From contig NC_047063.1 in the NCBI RefSeq assembly GCF_902459465.1, forward strand, positions 2,790,001-2,854,000: 64,000 nt of DNA. Direction: 5' to 3'. Every line of letters starts with the position of its first letter. Within the stretch, counting starts at the first letter, position 1. The position numbers and the translations under genes are program-made. This document shows positions 57,417 to 64,000 of this stretch, piece by piece. This DNA comes from Asterias rubens. Its lineage: Eukaryota; Echinodermata; Asteroidea; Forcipulatida; Asteriidae. The notes below the pieces were generated by a model. That model had not been told where the DNA came from. It worked only from the letters and a program-made list of their open reading frames with translations, and did not search any database.

Positions 57417-58604
57417 GCCTGTGCACCCTGTCTTTATTACAAGGAAAACCATGAAAGAAAGTATAAGTGACTTTTCTCTGAACTCAGCGTTTCACTGTCT
57501 GCCCCACTGAACAACTGTTGTACCAAATAAGGACATGTTGTACCGACCTTTTTCTCAATATTTCACATCCGTCAATGAAATGACTAAACTGCGTCATAAT
57601 AACTTCACCAGTTGGGCATTAAATTAATCTTTATTGATGTAAACAACATTTTTAATGGAAAGAACAGAAAGAAAGTAAAACGTTTACGTACTTTCCCACA
57701 AAACACCCCCCCCCCTCCCATGAACAGCTGGAGTGATGCTTGACGTCAGTCTGTTGCTGGTAGTTGGGAGCATGAGTGAGCACATATGGGGAAAAGCCCC
57801 AGACTTTATTTCTGAATTCTTTAGAAGATTCAGTTGCTTGACTCAAAGATTGACGTGATTGCAAATATCCCGTGGGATTATTTGTTTTTCAAAGAAAGGG
57901 GCAACAATTTGGAAGAAACAGTTTATGATTGTTGGCAATTGGCTTGAATTGGCTTTGAGTTGTGAGTAGTGTTGGTTCTGAAAAGAATGAATCATCGCTA
58001 CTCAAAACAAGATTTTCAAATGGTGTTAACACAGACCTCTCTTAGTTATACTTCCACCATATAAAGTTTTAAATCCTATTGATTTTAACAGGTGTTTATT
58101 TATGCATCGGGGATAAAGAAAATATTATTTATAATGGAGTACTGAGTTGATTCATTTTCTACACATCCTCAGGACTTAACCTACTTGTCTTTCCTCTTGA
58201 TTACTCATCACTGTTTCCAGACAGTTTGGAAATCTTCCAAGGTATGTTCTTTATTAAACTCTGGAGGGTGGGAGGGAGGATTACCTATAAGTCAAAGAAC
58301 CTATTAATGGCAGCTATTCCAATTACCTACACAGGAAATCCCCTCCAATTTCTTGGTAAATTTCAAAGAAATGCTTGTTGCTGGGCCCATTCTTCAAAAG
58401 ATGCACCGGCTGTGTTTGTTTCTTACTGAGTGACGCAGGTACTCAACTTTTTAATTGCCAAAAAAAGAGGAAATGGCTGATCACCCTTTACTTTTGAAAG
58501 TGTTTTTCAGTTTTCTATGGCACTGTTTAAAAACAGGGGAAAAAGGGAGAAATCAGCTCATCAGCTGAAAAGTTGCATGCCTGGTAATAATTTAAAAAAA
58601 ATGA

Positions 58605-58940
58605 TGTCATGGCCGAGCGGTTTAAAGCATCAACTTCTGGGTGTTTTGGGTTTTTTTTTTTGTTTTTTTTAGTAATTGGGGTGTGAGTTTGACTCCTGGT
58701 CATGACACCTGTGTCCATGAATGAATACCCTTCACTATAACTGCTTCTCTTCACCCAGGGGTTTAAATGAGTACCTGCGAGGGTAGAAGTTGTTATTGTG
58801 TTTGAAATAGCCCTTGGAGCGCCACGGCAGCTTAGGGCCGTATACATACTCAATCATGCAGGAGCTGAGAAAGATTACAGTAACGTTATTGGCCCAATGA
58901 CAATAGGGCACTAATGTAAAGCCCATTGATACGGTAATTG
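58605..58940 (+). mobile_element. SINE-2, tRNA-derived
   Basis: TGTCATGGCCGAGCGGTTTA, GACTCCTGGTCATGACACC, CTTCTCTTCACCCAGG, TACCTGCGAGGGTAGAAG, GAGAAAGATTACAG and GGGCACTAATGTAAAGC. The anticodon region is expanded by T-rich sequence. Confidence 0.8.
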
Positions 58941-59594
58941 TAAAATGCAAAACGTAAAAACTATGTTGCCTCAGTGCAAAATATCGCATACCAGACGATC
59001 TAAACGCTGTAAATCTGAGTAATTTGACATGCAGGATGTTACTCAACCAGAAACTTATTGGCAGTCAGTAACTTTTCATGACAAATATTGCACCCAGGTC
59101 AATTCTAATTACCACGAATGAAGGACACAATACTATTTGTTTTTATGATTTCACAATAACCATAGAATTAAGAAGCTCACCAATATTCCCTGTTGACTCA
59201 TTACATTAAAATGGAATGACTGATTACCTAGAATATTATACAATAAAACATTATGAACTTAAAAAGGCATGTGAGTAACTATCCATGAAAAAATCCATGA
59301 AAAGGAAATGAGAAAAACAGGCAAGAAGAAAAGAGGAAAAGATAATAATCCTATACTTTTGTACACAGAAAGTGAAGAAAAATTTAAAATCAAACTCCAA
59401 AAGAGGATATCAGCTGAAAAGAGCAAGTCTCGCATGCCTGCTTAAAGCATGATATTATGATGAATCAAATTTGTCCTTCGATGGTTCTCTTTGTTAACAA
59501 GAAGAGAGCTCAACCAGGAAAATTTGTATAATAAAAAGTGCTCACTTGCACCTATATATAGTAAACAATTACTACAAGTTTGTGGTCGACACGC

Positions 59595-59900
59595 TTAAAG
59601 GCACTGGACACATTTGGTAATTGTCAAAGACCAGTATTCTCACTTGTTGTGTCCAAAGATAGGCATAAAATAACAAACCTATGACAATTTAGAGTCAATT
59701 GGTCGTCGTCGAGGTTGCAAGAGACTGAATTCAATTCAAACTTTTTAGAGAGAAATTACTTGTTTCTCAAATACTCCAGCAGAGGGAGCCGTTTCTCACA
59801 ATGTTTTATACAAGCAACAGCACTTCCTTGCTTGTTTACAAGTAATTGTTTATGCTAACAATTATTTTGAGAAATTACCAAAAGTGTCCAATGCCTTTAA
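59595..59900 (-). mobile_element. MITE-1 copy, internally deleted
   Basis: Both ends present (TTAAAGGCACTGGACAC and AGTGTCCAATGCCTTTAA). The central palindrome is missing. Confidence 0.82.
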
Positions 59901-60419
59901 GTTAGTCTGACCTTTCTGATGGTAGTAATTGGCTACTCCCAGTTTGAAGTGCCCACTCATTTTGGTTCAGCTGGTGTCTTGCTAAGAATCAGGACACTCA
60001 AAAACTGACCAGAGATTCCGGAGACTGAAGCCACAAACCACATACCAGTATCATAACATCACTCCATAGTTAGCTGACATTGACATAGTTCAGTGACATT
60101 GACACAACTCAGGTGGATTTGTTTTATAGGGCTTAACTTGGCAATTCCTTGCATTGTACCCTTCCCTCTGACTACCATAAAAAGTATTTTTTAGAAAGTG
60201 AAGAAGTGGCAGTCACTGGTCTGTTTTTGTTTGTTAAAATGATCTTCCCGTCAAGGGAACTCGACAAACTCCCACAGGGGGATATAAACATCAAGCTGGC
60301 AACAACCAATCTCTTTCATACAAACTTTGGTTTAACGTCTATGATTATGTATTGCACAAATCATGAAATTGTGATTCAGTAACTAGATGACAATATATAT
60401 TCTTTTCATTGTGAAATCA

Positions 60420-60490
60420 GCGGTTAGCTGAGGGATTCGAACCCATTACCTTGTGATTGCAAGTCCTGCTGTCTAACCAAGTAGTAAATT
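60420..60490 (-). repeat. tRNA-like fragment
   Basis: Complement: TTGGTTAGACAGCAGGACTT, then GGGTTCGAATCCCTCAGC. It may be a SINE head or a decayed tRNA pseudogene; no body is recognised. Confidence 0.45.
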
Positions 60491-61569
60491 TCCATTTCAG
60501 AGCTGCAAGTGTTTGTATCGAGATTTTGTACAACAATCAAAGAAATATTTAGACTTCAGGCCCGGTCACTCAGGCCACAACAACGGTAACGAGAACGAAA
60601 ACTGTGCACAACAATTCAACCAATAGAATGTCTTCACACTCAACAAAATTGTGATTTAAAAAAAGTTTCCAGTTCCACAATCTGGGAGATTTATCAGAAC
60701 ATGGCAAGATTTGTGTGTTTTCAGGGAACATTCTGCAAAATTGTTGAGAGTTTGGAGCTCTGTGTTATGCCGCACTGTGTATTGATCGAAAATACCAGAC
60801 TCAGATCCTGCTGAATGTTTTAGGGGGTGCGAATGCGGTTGTGCCCCATCCCCTTTAAATCTCATACAATCTTTTAACATACTTTTCTATTATCGATTTT
60901 GAGTAGGCATGTATAGACCCAACAAACAACAAAATTAAACGTTAACCTTTTTTACAGTTTTCATTGCCTCAGGTGAATGTTTCAAGAGGACAATAGAAAG
61001 TTCAAGATAAAGGTTTTCCATTCTGTAAGGCAGTGGTGTACCTTGCATTCGCAAGTGGTGGCCTGCGTCATTCTGGAGCCGACAAGCTTACCATGTCAAA
61101 ACCTTTAGCGTGAACACTCCATCCCTCAGGGTTGGTAGCGCTTTACACTAGTTTCTCTGTGACAACGAGGCGCATACTTGGCATAACAATTGTCAACATG
61201 TTTAAGTTTCACACCTTGGGTATTTACCCCTGCGACACCAACTCCAAGGGTGCATGATTGGCGATTAGTTTAACAAGCTCCTTTGTACCTATTCAGTAAC
61301 CTTCATGGTTTAAAAGGAAACAAATGTTGCTGGGTCTGTGGAATTTGCGGGGAGAGTAAGTTGATTAAAAGTTTCAGAAAAAGTCTTTTGCCTAAAGGTT
61401 CTTTTTTAATCTTCCAGGAAATTGCAGAAACTTTAGGAGCTAAAGATTATTTTGTTTTTCTCATAAAGAGGGCCAGGCTGTTTATCGCTTACATGTACAC
61501 AACAAATAGCTTCAACACCACATTGGCAATTTATACAGATTTTATACAATTTATACAGTTTTCCCCTCT

Positions 61570-61655
61570 TCTGGGCCATACTCTTGGTGAACTTAACTGC
61601 TCCAGATTTTAGGCAATATCTCAAAGACGCTATAATACCACCTTTTGAAATGATA
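61570..61655 (+). repeat. Dispersed repeat Q fragment
   Basis: CCAGATTTTAGGCAATATCTC and CCACCTTTTGAAATGA are the complement of the start of the 31330 copy. Confidence 0.45.
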
Positions 61656-63308
61656 CCTTCACAGGTTAGTTTTATGTGTACATCTATAACTATACCAGAC
61701 TGATACAAGTTCCAATTACCCAACGTAAATAATCCCTTTAAAAAAGCGACATTGCATTTGAAATTACCTCAAAGAAATTTTGTGACATCTTCATCAGTAA
61801 ATAAAACAAGATAATAACGGAGGCAACCGGTACTCTGTTGTGACGGTCGCTATGTTGATTTTACATAACGCAGTTTCCTTCCGTGATTGTTCAAAGATCT
61901 AGGTCAGTCACCTATTGACCTCATGTTTATTCATAGTCCCCAAGGTCTTCTTCAACGTCACACGGTCTGCGGCTCAAAAAAGAATGAGCGTCTTCTGGAA
62001 TTCAGGAAATAGACAGAGCTTATTGACGACGCCCACTCAACCTGAACGTTTCCTGCTGGTGTGCTTATTTCTGTGCCATCCCTGAGTTTTGAGGGATGGC
62101 AGCTAAAATGGTATCGGATTTCCTTTTGGAGGCATCCCCCCCCCCCCACCCACACCCTACCCTCCCGATAAATAGTAACATTACTTCTTATCAGAAAGTG
62201 AGTGTACAAAGGCAAATAAAAACCCTGTTTTGAAATTTGGTCTATACACTGCTAAAAAATTGTATTCTTGAAATAGGGGATAACAAAATCAATCTTATCC
62301 CCAAGGATGAAAATTAATTGTTCTTATAATTGTTTTTGAAGAAAAGTTTTCTTGAAATAACATTTTTTTGTCTTTTTCCGATAATACACTTTTGTGGCAG
62401 TGTAGCCATGGGTCGGAAAACTAGTACATGGTTGAATGAGGAGACAAAATGGACAATTAAAAGTACTTCAAGTTTCTGATATACTCAGTACTAAAACTGT
62501 AGCTAGATTTCTCTAAACTATACTTGGTCCCCAACCTTTCAAGCATGGGGTTGACATCTTCCTTTTTTCTATCTATAAAAAACTATACAAGTGTCATCCA
62601 TCGCATTAATTTGGGAAACCTTTCATTCCCCAAAACAAGGAAAAAGCAGGTCCCAGCTAGCACAATATAGTCTTCAATTAAAAAAAATACTCTTAACATA
62701 CATGTAGGTCCATAGAAAAAGGAATTTCTCTATGATCGGTCTAACCTCAAGATCAAAGCTTGCTAAACTATACATGTGTCCTCCATACTCGTTAATTTGG
62801 GGAACCTTATTCTAAAATACAAGGAAACAAGACTTCAATAAAAATGTTACAATAGCACAAGATATGGGGAACAATTATTTTACATCGGTCTAACTTCAAG
62901 GCTTTTTATCCTCCATTTTTCTGTGGGTGACTTGACCATAAATTAATTTTTGTTTAACTTACTGATTGGTCAGCTCACTCACAAGTAATTAGAAACACCT
63001 GTTTTTTTTTTAACAACAGCAAAGTCTGGCAGTGTAATGTCTCAGTGTGGAAAACTGTACTACCAACATGCCGCTGAAAATTCTAGTCACTTTCCCCAAA
63101 GGGGTGACGGCACATCCTGGAAGAGCCTCCAAGTTAAGGAAACTATAAATAGAGCCGAAGTTTTTCAGTTGAGTGAGTATTCTGTGATGAGCTTGTCCAT
63201 GATATGACGACATTGTGCTCTGGCTCCAAGAAGTATGTTGATTTGACTTCGCATCGGTTGCTCACAGTTTTGTTTCACTGAACAACAGTTTTGCAATAAT
63301 TGGTTTGA

Positions 63309-63315
63309 TATATAA
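63309..63315 (+). promoter_or_regulatory. TATA box of gene E
   Basis: TATATAA, 100 bp upstream of the gene E start codon. A transcription start near 63340 would leave a short pyrimidine-rich leader. Confidence 0.45.
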
Positions 63316-63414
63316 CTGCAGAATCAAGAACACCAGCACTTTGGACAGGATCTTCTTGAGTTTCTCTCTCTCTACCACTGTTACTCAAGTTCTGCTGCTG
63401 CTAGTATAGTAATA

Positions 63415-63532
63415 ATGTATACCACCATGTGGCTAGTGTTTGTGTTGGTTGCAGTGATCTACTCCAGAGAAACTGATGGTTGTAGCTGTAGCTTTGCACA
63501 TCCACAAGTACAGTTCTGCAATGCGGCATTCG
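63415..63532 (+). CDS. Gene E: first coding exon of a fifth TIMP-like gene (partial)
   Basis: One exon encodes MYTTMWLVFVLVAVIYSRETDG, a signal peptide, followed by the TIMP N-terminal motif CSCSFAHPQVQFC and NAAF. It ends in phase 1 at a GTAAGA donor (63532/63533), exactly like exon 1 of genes B, C and D. A TATATAA box lies at 63309-63315, giving a short leader. No exon 2 is visible before position 64000, so the gene is cut by the window edge. It could also be a solitary duplicated first exon. Confidence 0.8.
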
Positions 63533-63694
63533 GTAAGAAAGATTTATCTTATGGTATACTAATGGCCATTTATTTATTTGTTGATACGCTGTATCAAACA
63601 CCTTACAAAAAGTACTAACCCTGTTCATTCTTGGGCATTGACTATTCTCCTGAAACATCACAACGCCTTTATAGTATGCAGCACCGGCAACCGT

Positions 63695-63890
63695 AACAAA
63701 ATTGGCACGCAGGCTGAAAAATCATTCACACCAGCAATCTCTATCTTTAGCAAGTACCCATTTACTTTCTGGGTGCTGAGAAACACTGTAGCTTTTTGTC
63801 TTTCCCAAAAGACCACAAGTGTCATGACAGGGATTTTAACCCACAATCTGATGCAGTATTATGATGCTCTAGGACTGCTAAGCCAAGATA
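63695..63890 (-). mobile_element. Degenerate SINE-2 (gene E intron 1)
   Basis: Complement has GTGGGTTAAAATCCCTGTCA, GACACTTGTGGTCTTTTGGG and CAGCACCCAGAAAGTAAATG. It is strongly diverged. Confidence 0.55.
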
Positions 63891-64000
63891 ATAAATGCTT
63901 AGATTTTTTCTTCTTCTTCTCAAGACTAACTAATCTAGTTTTCTTGATCTTTATAGCATTTACACCAACAAACAGTTTAATAAATAAGAACTAAATGTTC

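Larger units (their letters stand above)
59901..63308. other. Intergenic between genes D and E
   Basis: No TIMP exon found. It contains a tRNA-like fragment (60420), a repeat Q piece (61570) and a direct duplication near 62515-62630 and 62766-62825 (CTAAACTATAC, TTAATTTGGG.AACCTT). Confidence 0.4.

Noticed and set aside
61283..61612. 109-codon open frame with CCWVCGICGES as a Cys-rich protein
   Set aside because: The Cys spacing does not match TIMP, there is no signal peptide, and the 3' part overlaps dispersed repeat Q.

Overview
The window is eukaryotic genomic DNA: AT-rich, with split genes whose exons are bounded by GT/AG sites and long stretches of dispersed repeats. The only host genes I can support are five copies of a tissue-inhibitor-of-metalloproteinase (TIMP) family gene, all on the + strand in head-to-tail order. 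A TIMP array of this kind, with members carrying long extra segments, points to an echinoderm. Echinoderms have expanded TIMP/tensilin-like families linked to mutable collagenous tissue. The repeat landscape suggests a sea star, but that rests on memory of repeat families, not on a search.

Layout. Gene A (415-4328, first exon off the left edge). Then about 24.5 kb with no gene I can support, filled with MITE-like elements, tRNA-derived SINEs, a 29 x 29-bp minisatellite (18828-19668) and a 106-bp tandem array (20230-20981). Gene B (28846-33467, predicted 628 aa with a ~340-aa repetitive tail). Gene C (39071-46198, predicted 348 aa with a long Ser/Thr/Pro-rich insertion). Gene D (51849-55105, predicted 224 aa, the most conventional member). 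Gene E (first coding exon only, 63415-63532; the rest lies beyond the right edge). Genes C, D and E have TATA boxes 106-232 bp upstream of their start codons.

How the genes relate. Each complete first exon encodes a signal peptide and the TIMP N-terminal reactive segment (Cys-x-Cys followed by HPQ; gene B has Cys-x-x-Cys). The first exon always ends in phase 1. The next exon or exons encode the rest of the inhibitory N-domain. Then comes a 116-125-bp exon carrying two or three Cys, ending in phase 0, and a last exon with the C-terminal domain. Family members differ in three ways. The loop after the first conserved strand carries insertions of 0 to about 110 residues. The cysteine pattern of the C-terminal domain differs. 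Gene B alone has the repetitive tail. All products should be secreted and act in the extracellular matrix; this is family inference.

Repeats make up most of the remainder. The main family is a TIR element (ends reading TTAAAGGCACTGGACAC and its complement) with about 20 copies. Others are a palindromic 'gagttaggac' element (6 copies), a family with GCCCAATTTCATAGA inverted ends, at least three tRNA-derived SINE families, two LINE 3' fragments, three long foldback hairpins, and unusually many G or C homopolymers of 13-23 bp. Several nested insertions with target duplications can be read directly. Exon coordinates were read by eye from splice sites, reading frame and family alignment; no transcript evidence was available.
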